A stretch of DNA of 58,604 bases, from positions 1 to 58,604 of the forward strand of contig JAEEIJ010000017.1 of the NCBI GenBank assembly GCA_016281315.1, written 5' to 3'. Position 1 is the stretch's first letter. The number at the start of each line of letters is the position of its first letter. The notes beneath the pieces were generated by a model. That model searched no databases. It had not been told where the DNA came from and saw only the letters and a list, made by a program, of their open reading frames with translations. Origin of the DNA: Bacteroidales bacterium. GTDB taxonomy: Bacteria; Bacteroidota; Bacteroidia; Bacteroidales; UBA932. Shown piece by piece: positions 48,998 through 56,847 of this stretch. A program made the position numbers and the translations under genes.

Positions 48998-51568
48998 CTA
49001 TTCCTCCTCCTTCTTGCCGGTGAGTTTGTCTACGCCTTTCCGGACGCGCTTGGAAAGCGTTTGCTTGCCTTCTTCGCCTTCCTTCTCGTCATCGCCGTAG
49101 CCATAGCCGTAGCCGTAGCCATAGCCGTAACCGTAGCCGTAGCCATAACCGTAGCCGTAGCCATAACCGTAGCCATAGCCGTAGCGGTAGCGGTTGGCGT
49201 CGAGGTCGAGGTCGTTCAGGACGACGCTGACGTTGCGGATCGGCTTGCTGGCGCTCTTCATCACGTCGGCGACCTCATCGAGGAGCTTGAGGCTCGTGTA
49301 GTTCGAGCGGACCGTGTAGAGGGTCGCGTCGACGTACGAGTTGATCAGGAAGGAGTCGGAGACCGGCAGGTACGGCGCGGAGTCGATGATGATGTAGTCG
49401 TACTTGTCGCGCAGGTAGCGGATGATCTTCTCGCCTTCCGGCTGGGTCAGGAGTTCGGTCGGGTTCGGCGGGACCGGACCGGCGACGATGATGTCGAGGG
49501 TCGGGCTGACGCCGCTCGGGATGATCATGCTGTCGATGTCCGTGCACTTGCCGATCATATAGGAGACGATGGACTTGTGGTCGTCCGGGCGGATGTCCTT
49601 GAAGATCTTGCGGATCGCAGGCTTGCGGAGGTCCATACCGACGAGGACGACCTTCTTCCCGGTGTGGGAGATCGAAAGGGCGATGTTGGCGGAGACGTAG
49701 GACTTGCCTTCACCCGGGACCGAGGAGGTCACCTGGATGACCTGGACGTCCTTGAGGTACTGGAGGTTCGAACGGAGCATGCGGAACGCCTCGGAGGTCG
49801 CGTCGCGGCCGTTTTTCGGGATCAGGGCGTAGGAACCGTTCTTGTTGTGGGGCAGGACGGCGAGGACGCTCGCGTCGAGGCGGTCTTCGACATCCTTCTT
49901 CGTCTCGACCTTGGACTTCAGCAGGGTCCGGAGCCATACGATTCCCGGCGGAATCGCGAAGCCGAGCACCAGCATCAGGAGGTAGATCATCCGGGAATTC
50001 GGCTTCACCGGGCGGGTGTTGCCGTAGGCGGGCTCGATCACGCGGAAGTTGTCGGCGGTCGAGTAGAGGGCGATCTGGGTCTCCTCACGCTTCTGCTGGA
50101 GCAGGAGGAACAGCGGTTCGATGACGTCCAGCTGGCGGGAGAGCTGCTGGAGCTGGAACTGCTGCTGGGGGATGTTGGCGATGCTGCGCTGGCTCGAGCT
50201 GATGGTCTTGCGGAGCTCGTTCTCGCGGATCGAGTAGACCTTCTTCAGGTTGTCGACGGAGAGCTCGATCGCCTTCTTGCTGTCCTCGAGCTGGCTGTTC
50301 ATGCTGACGACGCGGGGGTTCGACTCGGAGGAGTTGGCGACCATCCGGTTGCGCTCGGCGACGAGGTTGTCGTAGCTGGCGATGACGTTGTTCAGGCCCG
50401 TGTCGGTGATACCGATGTTGGTCGGGATGACCTTGTAGACGCCTTCCGGGGTCTCGGCGAGGTAGCTGGAGACCATGTCGAGGATGCGGAGCTGCATCCG
50501 GACCTCGTTCAGCTGGTCCTGGTAGGCCTGGTCGGAGGTCAGGGCGAGCTGGGACTGGGACGTGATGTCGACGACGGAGCTCGAAGCCTGGTAGTTCTTG
50601 TACTGGGTCTCGGCGTCGCCGAGGTCCTTGGAGATTTCCTCGAGACGGGAGTCGATGAACTCGACCGTCGCACGGGTCGTCTGGCTGCTGAAGGCGCGGG
50701 CCTCCTCGTTATCCTTGGTGATCAGGGTATTGAGGATATCCTCGGCGCGGCGCGGGATCGCATCGGTCATCGTCAGGGCGACGACGTCGCTCGCGTTGGC
50801 GTAGCGCTGGGAGCCCTGGACCACGGCGGCGTCCAGGCGGGTCAGGAAGCCCTGGGCCGTGCGGAAGGAGCTGTTGCGGACACATTCATAGATATCGCCG
50901 TCGATCATTTCGGCGGGGAGGAGCATGTCGACATAGTACTTGTGGGCGCCGACGGTGATCGCTTCGCCGTAGGCGTAGCGGCCCTTCGCTTCCTTGACCT
51001 TCTTGCCGTTGATCGTCATCTTCTTCACGATCAGGTTCTGGCTGTCGCGGTTCTTGAACTTGATGTAGATCGACTGCGGCTGGAGCTCGTCCGGATAGAG
51101 CGGATCGTTCTCGACGCGGAGGGCGAACGGGTTGTCGTTGTAGTACTCGCCGCGCTTGACGTCGAAGAGGCCGCGGAGGAGATGGATATGGCCGTTGCCG
51201 ATCGGGACGAAGTAGCGGTAGTAGCGGGTCTCGAGGCCGAGTTCCTCGACGACGCGCTGCATCAGCGAGGGGCTCTTCAGGATATAGACCTCGTTGTCGA
51301 TCTTGCGGGTCATGCGTCGGCCGGAGAGGTCGGAGAGCAGGGCCAGCTCGCTGCTGGTCGAGGAGTCGCCGGAGCTCAGCATCACGGCGGCGGTGCGCTC
51401 ATAGGTCGGGGTCTGGAGCCGGACGTAGATGAAGCCCAGCAGCAGGGCGGCGAACATCGCGCCGACGATCCACCATTTCAGCCTCCAGAAGAGGTCCAGA
51501 ATATCTTTAACGTTGATTTCGCCGTTCTCGTCGAGGCGGGAATTGACTTTTTCCTCAAAACTTTCCAT
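48998..51568 (-). CDS. Wzc-like capsule chain-length regulator / tyrosine autokinase
   Basis: 856 aa. N-terminal Wzz domain with membrane helix (WWIVGAMFAALLLGFIYVRL), a long periplasmic coiled coil (about 290-520), second helix (MIYLLMLVLGFAIPPGIVWL) and BY-kinase domain: VTSSVPGEGKSYVSANIA (Walker A), LVGMDLRKP (Walker A'), YIIIDSAPYLPVSD (Walker B). After DLDANRYR comes (Tyr-Gly)15 and a Lys/Glu tail. It polymerises/exports capsular polysaccharide together with the Wza-like lipoprotein encoded upstream. The Tyr-Gly tail is the expected autophosphorylation cluster in an unusually regular form. Confidence 0.93.
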   Translation of the reverse strand: MESFEEKVNSRLDENGEINVKDILDLFWRLKWWIVGAMFAALLLGFIYVRLQTPTYERTAAVMLSSGDSSTSSELALLSDLSGRRMTRKIDNEVYILKSPSLMQRVVEELGLETRYYRYFVPIGNGHIHLLRGLFDVKRGEYYNDNPFALRVENDPLYPDELQPQSIYIKFKNRDSQNLIVKKMTINGKKVKEAKGRYAYGEAITVGAHKYYVDMLLPAEMIDGDIYECVRNSSFRTAQGFLTRLDAAVVQGSQRYANASDVVALTMTDAIPRRAEDILNTLITKDNEEARAFSSQTTRATVEFIDSRLEEISKDLGDAETQYKNYQASSSVVDITSQSQLALTSDQAYQDQLNEVRMQLRILDMVSSYLAETPEGVYKVIPTNIGITDTGLNNVIASYDNLVAERNRMVANSSESNPRVVSMNSQLEDSKKAIELSVDNLKKVYSIRENELRKTISSSQRSIANIPQQQFQLQQLSRQLDVIEPLFLLLQQKREETQIALYSTADNFRVIEPAYGNTRPVKPNSRMIYLLMLVLGFAIPPGIVWLRTLLKSKVETKKDVEDRLDASVLAVLPHNKNGSYALIPKNGRDATSEAFRMLRSNLQYLKDVQVIQVTSSVPGEGKSYVSANIALSISHTGKKVVLVGMDLRKPAIRKIFKDIRPDDHKSIVSYMIGKCTDIDSMIIPSGVSPTLDIIVAGPVPPNPTELLTQPEGEKIIRYLRDKYDYIIIDSAPYLPVSDSFLINSYVDATLYTVRSNYTSLKLLDEVADVMKSASKPIRNVSVVLNDLDLDANRYRYGYGYGYGYGYGYGYGYGYGYGYGYGYGYGDDEKEGEEGKQTLSKRVRKGVDKLTGKKEEE
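49094..49183 (-). repeat. Hexanucleotide tandem repeat coding (Tyr-Gly)15
   Basis: 15 tandem hexamers of the type TAYGGY, 90 bp, in the 3' end of the kinase gene. TAC/TAT and GGC/GGT alternate irregularly, so the copies are not perfectly identical. Such repeats can change length by slippage in steps of one Tyr-Gly pair without shifting the frame. Confidence 0.95.
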
Positions 51569-51583
51569 AGGGCATCAGGGGGT

Positions 51584-52351
51584 TTAGAAGAGCCGGAATA
51601 CGGCGATCAGGGTCGTAATCGAAGACAGGAGGACGCTCCAGATACCGGTCGCGGTCGTCGCGGCGGCGACACGGACGGCGCTCGGCTGGACGATGATGAT
51701 GTCGTTCTGCTGGAGGAAGAAGTACGGGGACTGGAGGATGTCGCTGTCCCGCAGGTCGATCTTCGTGTGGGTCAGGACGCCGTCGACTTCGCGGATCAGG
51801 AGGATGTCGTTGCGCAGCGCGTTCAGGGTCAGGTCACCGGCCTGTCCGAGGACCTGCAGGATCGTGTTCTTCTCGGAGTTCATCGTGTAGGTTCCGGGGT
51901 TGCGGACCTCGCCCAGGACCGTGATCTTGTAGTTGCGGAAGGCGACGTAAACGATCGGGTCCTTCACGTCCTTGCCGATTTCCTGCGTCAGGTAGGTCTC
52001 CAGGTCGTTGCGGGTCATGCCTTCGACGTGGATCTTGCCGAGGATCGGGAAGTTGATGTTGCCTTCCGGGTCGACGAGGTAGCTCAGGGTCGACTGCTCC
52101 GGGTTGTAGCCGCTGGTACCGGTCATTTCGCCCAGCGTCAGGTTATAGGGCGCCGTCACGCTCTTGTCCGGGCCGCTGACGATGATGGTCAGGCGGTCGT
52201 CTTTCTTGATGACGGCTTCGTATTCGGTCATCAGCTTGCCGAGCTGGACCTGGTCAATGTCCTGAAAATAAAGGATTTCCTTCTGCGACGCGCAGGAAGC
52301 GGCGAGCATGCCGAGCGCGACCGCGAGGATAAGGATGATTTCTTTCCGCAT
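51584..52351 (-). CDS. Wza-like polysaccharide export lipoprotein
   Basis: 255 aa with lipobox LAASC. Poly_export domain (KKDDRLTIIVSGPDKSV, LVDPEGNINFPILGKIHVEGMTRNDLETYL) and a SLBB domain (YKITVLGEVRNPGTYTM, TILQVLGQAGDLT), then a C-terminal hydrophobic segment (TTATGIWSVLLSSITTLIAVFRLF). It forms the outer-membrane exit for capsular polysaccharide. The start at 52351 is set by the signal peptide; longer in-frame starts would overlap the divergent gene. It is 15 nt upstream of the Wzc-like gene. Confidence 0.92.
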   Translation of the reverse strand: MRKEIILILAVALGMLAASCASQKEILYFQDIDQVQLGKLMTEYEAVIKKDDRLTIIVSGPDKSVTAPYNLTLGEMTGTSGYNPEQSTLSYLVDPEGNINFPILGKIHVEGMTRNDLETYLTQEIGKDVKDPIVYVAFRNYKITVLGEVRNPGTYTMNSEKNTILQVLGQAGDLTLNALRNDILLIREVDGVLTHTKIDLRDSDILQSPYFFLQQNDIIIVQPSAVRVAAATTATGIWSVLLSSITTLIAVFRLF

Positions 52352-52382
52352 ATAATCCCGTAAATAAAAATGATTTAGCTTA

Positions 52383-52414
52383 CAAAGATATCTATTATAA
52401 GAGAAAAACGCAAC
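52383..52414 (-). promoter_or_regulatory. Promoter of the capsule export operon
   Basis: TATCTTTG (52383-52390) with GTTG (52411-52414) 20 bp upstream, on the minus strand; 31 nt before the Wza-like ATG. It overlaps the region of the divergent promoter for the transporter gene. Confidence 0.7.
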
Positions 52415-52423
52415 TAAATTCGT

Positions 52424-52431
52424 TACCTTTG
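52424..52431 (+). promoter_or_regulatory. -7 promoter box of the putative Mn transporter
   Basis: TACCTTTG is a full match to TAnnTTTG and ends 4 nt before the ATG at 52436, so this transcript would be leaderless. Confidence 0.6.
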
Positions 52432-52435
52432 CAGT

Positions 52436-53479
52436 ATGTTTGCTGAGATTCTGAAAGAAGCGCTCCGCAGCGCCGTGCTGATTTCGGGGCTCGTCGGCAT
52501 CATGATGATGCTGATCGAGTCGCTGAACATCAGCTCCCGCGGCGGGTTCTTCGCGGGGCTGCGCCGCAGCCGCGCAGGGCAGGTCGCCGTCGCGGCCCTG
52601 CTCGGCGCCGTGCCGGGCTGCCTGGGCGGTTTCGCCGCGGTTTCGCTGTACACCCACGGCATCCTGAGCTTCGGCGCGCTGGTCGCGATGATGGTCGCTT
52701 CCTCCGGCGACGAGGCTTTCGTGATGCTGGCGATGTTTCCGGGGAAGGCGGGATGGATCTTCCTGCTGCTCCTGGGGATTGCGGTCGCGGCCGGGCTGCT
52801 GACGGATGCGCTCTACAGGCCGCGGAGGCCCGAACCCCGCTGCGAAGAGGGCTACCAGATCCACGAGGCGGCGGAGGAGCACGCCGGGGAGCGCCATTTC
52901 GGCTGGAAGCGCGCCGCGATGTTCGCGGGAATCGTGCTGTTCCTTGCGGCGCTGCTCAGCGGGCTGCTGGAAGAGGACGATGCGCCGGAGGCGACCGGGG
53001 GCTTCAATCTCCTGTCGGAGGAATGGATGTACTGGCTCTTCGGGGCGCTGAGCCTCGCCGTGCTGGGCGTGCTGGTGCGCGGGTCGGACCATTTCGTCGA
53101 GGAGCACCTCTGGCACCACATCGTCCGCCGCCACCTGCCTTCCGTCTTCGCCTGGTCCTTCGGCGTCCTGCTGCTCGTCGGCGCGGGGCTGCACTACTGG
53201 GACATCGGCGGATGGACCGGCGCCAACCCGGCCCTGATGATCCTACTGGCGACGCTGGTCGGCATCATCCCGGAATCGGGGCCGCACCTGCTCTTCGTCA
53301 CGCTCTACGCCGCGGGGGCCGTGCCGTTCCCGGTCCTGCTGGCGAGCTGCATCAGCCAGGACGGCCACGCATCCCTTCCCCTCCTCGCCGAGAGCAAGGG
53401 CGCCTTCCTGCGCGCCAAGCTCATCAACTGCGTCCTCGCCCTCGCCGCCGGCTTCGCGGCCCTTCCTTTCTGCAATTAA
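52436..53479 (+). CDS. Putative manganese/metal transporter (ArsP_2-like)
   Basis: 347 aa with about eight hydrophobic segments (VLISGLVGIMMMLIESL, AGWIFLLLLGIAVAAGLLTDALY, FAGIVLFLAALLSGLL, VFAWSFGVLLLVGAGLHYW, ALMILLATLVGIIPESGPHLLFVTLY). The duplicated pattern AAVSLYTHGILSFGALVAMMVASSGDEAFVML and LASCISQDGHASLPLLAESKGAFLRAKLIN is that of the family annotated as putative manganese transporter (PF11449, from memory). A His/Glu-rich cytoplasmic loop (EEGYQIHEAAEEHAGERH) may sense metal. Single gene. Confidence 0.75.
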   Translation: MFAEILKEALRSAVLISGLVGIMMMLIESLNISSRGGFFAGLRRSRAGQVAVAALLGAVPGCLGGFAAVSLYTHGILSFGALVAMMVASSGDEAFVMLAMFPGKAGWIFLLLLGIAVAAGLLTDALYRPRRPEPRCEEGYQIHEAAEEHAGERHFGWKRAAMFAGIVLFLAALLSGLLEEDDAPEATGGFNLLSEEWMYWLFGALSLAVLGVLVRGSDHFVEEHLWHHIVRRHLPSVFAWSFGVLLLVGAGLHYWDIGGWTGANPALMILLATLVGIIPESGPHLLFVTLYAAGAVPFPVLLASCISQDGHASLPLLAESKGAFLRAKLINCVLALAAGFAALPFCN

Positions 53480-53489
53480 ATGGAGAAAA

Positions 53490-53521
53490 TTTGGATTATT
53501 AAAGTTTTTTATTTAGGTTTG
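53490..53521 (+). promoter_or_regulatory. Promoter of the his operon
   Basis: TTTG (53490-53493), 20 bp, then TAGGTTTG (53514-53521): a full Bacteroidota consensus. The leader-peptide ATG follows 7 nt after the -7 box. Confidence 0.8.
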
Positions 53522-53528
53522 TGACGAA

Positions 53529-53588
53529 ATGAAAGCAAACAACGCCAACAGCCGCCGCCACCACCGCCGAATTCCAGGGATCCGGTAG
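53529..53588 (+). CDS. his operon leader peptide
   Basis: 19 codons, MKANNANSRRHHRRIPGIR, with two adjacent His codons in an Arg-rich stretch. It directly follows the promoter and ends 25 nt before the attenuator hairpin. Ribosome stalling at the His codons would allow read-through into hisG when histidyl-tRNA is scarce, as in classical his attenuation. Only two His codons is few compared with the enterobacterial leader (seven), so the response may be weaker or also involve Arg codons. Confidence 0.7.
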   Translation: MKANNANSRRHHRRIPGIR

Positions 53589-53613
53589 GTCGACGCATGT
53601 TGTATACAGCTTG

Positions 53614-53644
53614 GGGCTTGCCGGTTGACGACAAGCCCTTTTTT
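53614..53644 (+). terminator. his attenuator (intrinsic terminator)
   Basis: GGGCTTG (53614-53620) pairs with CAAGCCC (53632-53638), followed by six T residues (53639-53644). It lies between the leader peptide and hisG (ATG at 53669). A convincing antiterminator partner was not worked out. Confidence 0.8.
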
Positions 53645-53668
53645 ATTGATTACGAACTTATAAGACAA

Positions 53669-54520
53669 ATGTTACGCATTGCAATCCAGTCCAAGGGAAG
53701 ACTGAACGAAGAAAGCCTCCGGCTGCTCGCGGAAATCGGCATCGGAATCGACGAAGGCCGGCGCAAGTTCCTTGCGCGGGCCCGGAATTTCCCGGCCGAA
53801 GTCCTCTATCTGCGCGACGACGACATCCCCGGCGTCGTCGCGGCGGGGACGGCCTCCCTCGGCATCGTAGGCCTCAATGAGGTGGAAGAGAAAGCCGCCG
53901 GCGTCACCGTGGTCCGCAAACTCGGCTTCGGCGGCTGCCGCCTCAGCCTCGCCATTCCCAAAGGGGAAGTCTATGAGGGCCCCGCGAGCCTCGCCGGCAG
54001 GCGGATCGCGACCTCCTACCCCCGCATCCTGCAGCGCTTCCTCGAGGAAAAGGGCGTGCAGGCGTGCGTGGAGGTCATCACCGGATCGGTGGAGGTCGCA
54101 CCCGCGGCCGGCATCGCCGACGCCATCTTCGACATCGTCTCCTCCGGCGGGACCCTGGTCGAGAACGGCCTGAAGGAGGTCGAGACCGTCCTCCGCAGCG
54201 AGGCGGTCCTGATCGCCGGCCCGCACCTTTCCGCCGAAGTGCAGGCGCTCCTGGACGAGATGCTCTTCCGCATCGACTCCCACCTCCTCAGCCAGGACAA
54301 GAAGTACCTGCTGATGAACCTGCCCGAAGCGGCCGTCGAGGAGGCCATCCAAATCCTTCCGGCGATGCGGAGCCCGACCGTGATGCCGCTGGCCCTGAAG
54401 GGCTGGTGCTCGATGCATTCCGTGGTCCGCGAGGCAGACCTCTGGGACAAGATCCGCCAGCTCAAGGCCATCGGTGCCGAAGGCATCCTCGTCCTCAACG
54501 TCGACAAACTGATACCATAG
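53669..54520 (+). CDS. hisG: ATP phosphoribosyltransferase, long form
   Basis: 283 aa. First step of histidine synthesis: ATP + PRPP to phosphoribosyl-ATP. LRIAIQSKGRLNEES, YLRDDDIPGVVAAGTASLGIVG and GSVEVAPAAGIADAIFDIVSSG form the catalytic part. The C-terminal about 80 residues (LPEAAVEEAIQILPAMRSPTVMPL, GILVLNVDKLIP) are the regulatory ACT-like domain of the long, HisZ-independent form. The start at 53669 lies just after the attenuator, which sits inside the longer in-frame extension and so rules that out. Confidence 0.97.
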   Translation: MLRIAIQSKGRLNEESLRLLAEIGIGIDEGRRKFLARARNFPAEVLYLRDDDIPGVVAAGTASLGIVGLNEVEEKAAGVTVVRKLGFGGCRLSLAIPKGEVYEGPASLAGRRIATSYPRILQRFLEEKGVQACVEVITGSVEVAPAAGIADAIFDIVSSGGTLVENGLKEVETVLRSEAVLIAGPHLSAEVQALLDEMLFRIDSHLLSQDKKYLLMNLPEAAVEEAIQILPAMRSPTVMPLALKGWCSMHSVVREADLWDKIRQLKAIGAEGILVLNVDKLIP

Positions 54521-54524
54521 CCCT

Positions 54525-55817
54525 ATGCAGCTGTACGAAAACCCCGACAGAAGCGCCTGGAAAGAACTTTGCCGGCGCCCGTCCCAGGCGGATCCCGTCG
54601 TCCGGGAGCGCGTGGAGCGCATCATCGCGCGGGTCCGGGCCGGCGGCGACGCCGCGCTCCGAGAGCTCTGCGCCGAGCTCGACGGCTGGGAGCCGTCGGC
54701 GCTTGCGGCGGCCCCGGAGGCATTCCGGGCCGCGGAGCGCGCGACCGGCGCGGCGTGGAAGGCCACGCTCGCCGCGGCGGCGGAGAACATCCGCCGCTTC
54801 CACGCGGCGCAGCTGCCCGCCCGCATCGAGGTCGAAACTGCGCCGGGCGTCCGCTGCATCCAGCAGCCCGTCCCGATCGGCCGCGTGGGCCTCTATGTCC
54901 CGGGCGGGAACGCTCCCCTCTTCTCGACCGTGCTGATGCTCGGCATCCCGGCGCAGCTCGCCGGATGCCCGGAGGTCGTGCTCTGCACTCCGGCCGGCAA
55001 GGACGGCCGGATTGCCCCGGAAATCCTCTGCGCGGCCGCCTGCTGCGGCATTGGCCGCGTCTACAAGCTCGGCGGCGCCCAGGCCGTCGCGGCGATGGCC
55101 CTCGGCACGGAATCCGTCCCGAAGGTCGATAAGATCTTCGGCCCCGGGAACCGCTACGTCACGACGGCGAAGCAGCTCCTCGGCGGCAGCGAAGTGTCGA
55201 TCGACATGCCCGCCGGCCCCTCCGAGGTGATGGTCCTCGCGGACGATGCGGCCGAGCCGGCCTTCGTCGCCGCGGACCTCCTCTCGCAGGCGGAGCACGG
55301 CGCCGACAGCCAGGTCATGCTCCTCTGCCGTTCGCGCGCGTTCGCCGCCCGGGTCGAGGAAGCCCTCGCCGCCCAGACCGCCGCCCTCGGCCGCAAGGGC
55401 AACATCGCCTCCTCCCTCTCGGAAAGCCGCATCCTCGTCTTCGACGGCCTCCGGGACATGACGGACTTCGCCAACGCCTACGCCCCGGAGCACCTCATCG
55501 TCGCGACGGAGGACCCCTGGCGCGTCTGCGAATCCATCACCGCCGCCGGCAGCGTCTTCGTCGGCCCCTGGAGCCCGGAAAGCGCCGGCGACTACGCCTC
55601 CGGCACGAACCACACCCTCCCGACCGCCGGCTGGGCCCGCTCCTGCAGCGGCGTCAGCATGGACAGTTTCTTCCGGAAAATGACCCTCCAGTCCCTCTCC
55701 CGGGAAGGCCTGGAAGGCCTCGGCCGGACCATCATCACCCTCGCGGAAGCGGAAAGCCTCCAGGCCCACGCCAACGCGGTCAGCATCCGTCTGGAACATG
55801 GAAAGGAACAGGCTTGA
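54525..55817 (+). CDS. hisD: Histidinol dehydrogenase
   Basis: 430 aa. GLYVPGGNAPLFSTVLMLGIPAQLAG (NAD-binding loop), KIFGPGNRYVTTAKQLL, DLLSQAEHGADSQ (Zn-binding Gln/His) and APEHLIVA with SAGDYASGTNHTLPT (catalytic Glu/His) are all present. It performs the last two oxidations, histidinol to histidine. 4 nt after hisG; its 3' end overlaps hisC by 20 nt. Confidence 0.97.
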   Translation: MQLYENPDRSAWKELCRRPSQADPVVRERVERIIARVRAGGDAALRELCAELDGWEPSALAAAPEAFRAAERATGAAWKATLAAAAENIRRFHAAQLPARIEVETAPGVRCIQQPVPIGRVGLYVPGGNAPLFSTVLMLGIPAQLAGCPEVVLCTPAGKDGRIAPEILCAAACCGIGRVYKLGGAQAVAAMALGTESVPKVDKIFGPGNRYVTTAKQLLGGSEVSIDMPAGPSEVMVLADDAAEPAFVAADLLSQAEHGADSQVMLLCRSRAFAARVEEALAAQTAALGRKGNIASSLSESRILVFDGLRDMTDFANAYAPEHLIVATEDPWRVCESITAAGSVFVGPWSPESAGDYASGTNHTLPTAGWARSCSGVSMDSFFRKMTLQSLSREGLEGLGRTIITLAEAESLQAHANAVSIRLEHGKEQA

Positions 55818-56847
55818 ATCCCTCGTCCGGCCCAACATCCGGAACCTCTGCCCGTACTCGACCGCCCGGGACGAATACGCCGGCAGGCCCGGCATCTTCC
55901 TCGATGCCAACGAAAGCCCCTATGACACGGGCTTCAACCGCTATCCCGACCCGCGCCAGCAGGCCCTGAAGGCGCGCATTTCCGTCCTCAAGGACGTCCC
56001 GGCGGAGCGCATCTTCGTCGGCAACGGCAGCGACGAGGCCATCGACCTGCTTTTCCGCATCTTCTGCGTCCCCGGCCGGGACAACGCGGTCGCGATCGTC
56101 CCGAGCTACGGGATGTACGCGGTCGCCGCCGCGACAAACGACGTCGCCCTGCGGGAGGTCCCGCTGGGCGCGGACTTCTCCCTCCCGGCGGAGGCCCTCC
56201 TCGCCGCCGCGGACGCGGACTCCAGGCTCCTGTTCCTCTGCAGCCCCAACAACCCGACCGGCAACGCCTTCGCTCCGGAAGCCCTCTGCAGCCTCGCGGA
56301 ACGCTTCCCCGGCATCGTCGTGGTCGACGAGGCCTACATCGATTTCAGCCGCGTCCCCGGCCTGCTCGGCGTACTGGACCGCTACCCCAACCTGGTCGTC
56401 CTCCAGACCCTCTCCAAGGCCTGGGGCCTGGCCGGGCTGCGCGTCGGCCTCGCCTTCGCGGACCCCTACATCGCCCGCCTGATGGGCGCGGTCAAGTACC
56501 CCTACAACCTCAGCCAGGCCGCCCAGCAGCTGGCCCTGCAGGCCCTGGAGCAGGACCCCGCCCCCCGCATCGCCGCCATCGTGGCCGGCCGGGACCGCCT
56601 CGCGGCCCGGCTGCCCGCCTACGCCTGCGTCCGGAAGGTCTGGCCCTCCGAGGCCAACTTCCTGCTGGTCGAGGTCGACGACCCCGACGCGCTCTACGCC
56701 CACCTCCTCGCGGACGGTATCATCGTCCGCAACCGCAGCCGCGTCCCCGGCTGCGCGGGCTGCCTGCGCATCACCGCCGGCCTCCCGGAAGAGAATGAAC
56801 AACTGATCCAATCCATCGAAGCCTATGAAAAAAGCCATCTTCGTTGA
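55798..56847 (+). CDS. hisC: Histidinol-phosphate aminotransferase
   Basis: 349 aa, a PLP aminotransferase of class I/II. NESPYDTGFNRYPDP, IFVGNGSDEAIDLLFR, LCSPNNPTGN, VVVDEAYIDFS (PLP-binding Asp/Tyr), TLSKAWGLAGLRVG (PLP Lys) and the Arg in CLRITAG. It converts imidazole-acetol phosphate to histidinol phosphate with glutamate. It overlaps hisD by 20 nt and hisB by 23 nt. Confidence 0.96.
   Translation: MERNRLESLVRPNIRNLCPYSTARDEYAGRPGIFLDANESPYDTGFNRYPDPRQQALKARISVLKDVPAERIFVGNGSDEAIDLLFRIFCVPGRDNAVAIVPSYGMYAVAAATNDVALREVPLGADFSLPAEALLAAADADSRLLFLCSPNNPTGNAFAPEALCSLAERFPGIVVVDEAYIDFSRVPGLLGVLDRYPNLVVLQTLSKAWGLAGLRVGLAFADPYIARLMGAVKYPYNLSQAAQQLALQALEQDPAPRIAAIVAGRDRLAARLPAYACVRKVWPSEANFLLVEVDDPDALYAHLLADGIIVRNRSRVPGCAGCLRITAGLPEENEQLIQSIEAYEKSHLR

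Noticed and set aside
48827..52363. A plus-strand open frame of over 1100 codons opposite the capsule kinase gene
   Set aside because: It is antisense to the clearly coding Wzc-like and Wza-like genes. Its translation is Val/Asp/Arg-rich without any domain pattern. High GC content removes stop codons on the opposite strand.
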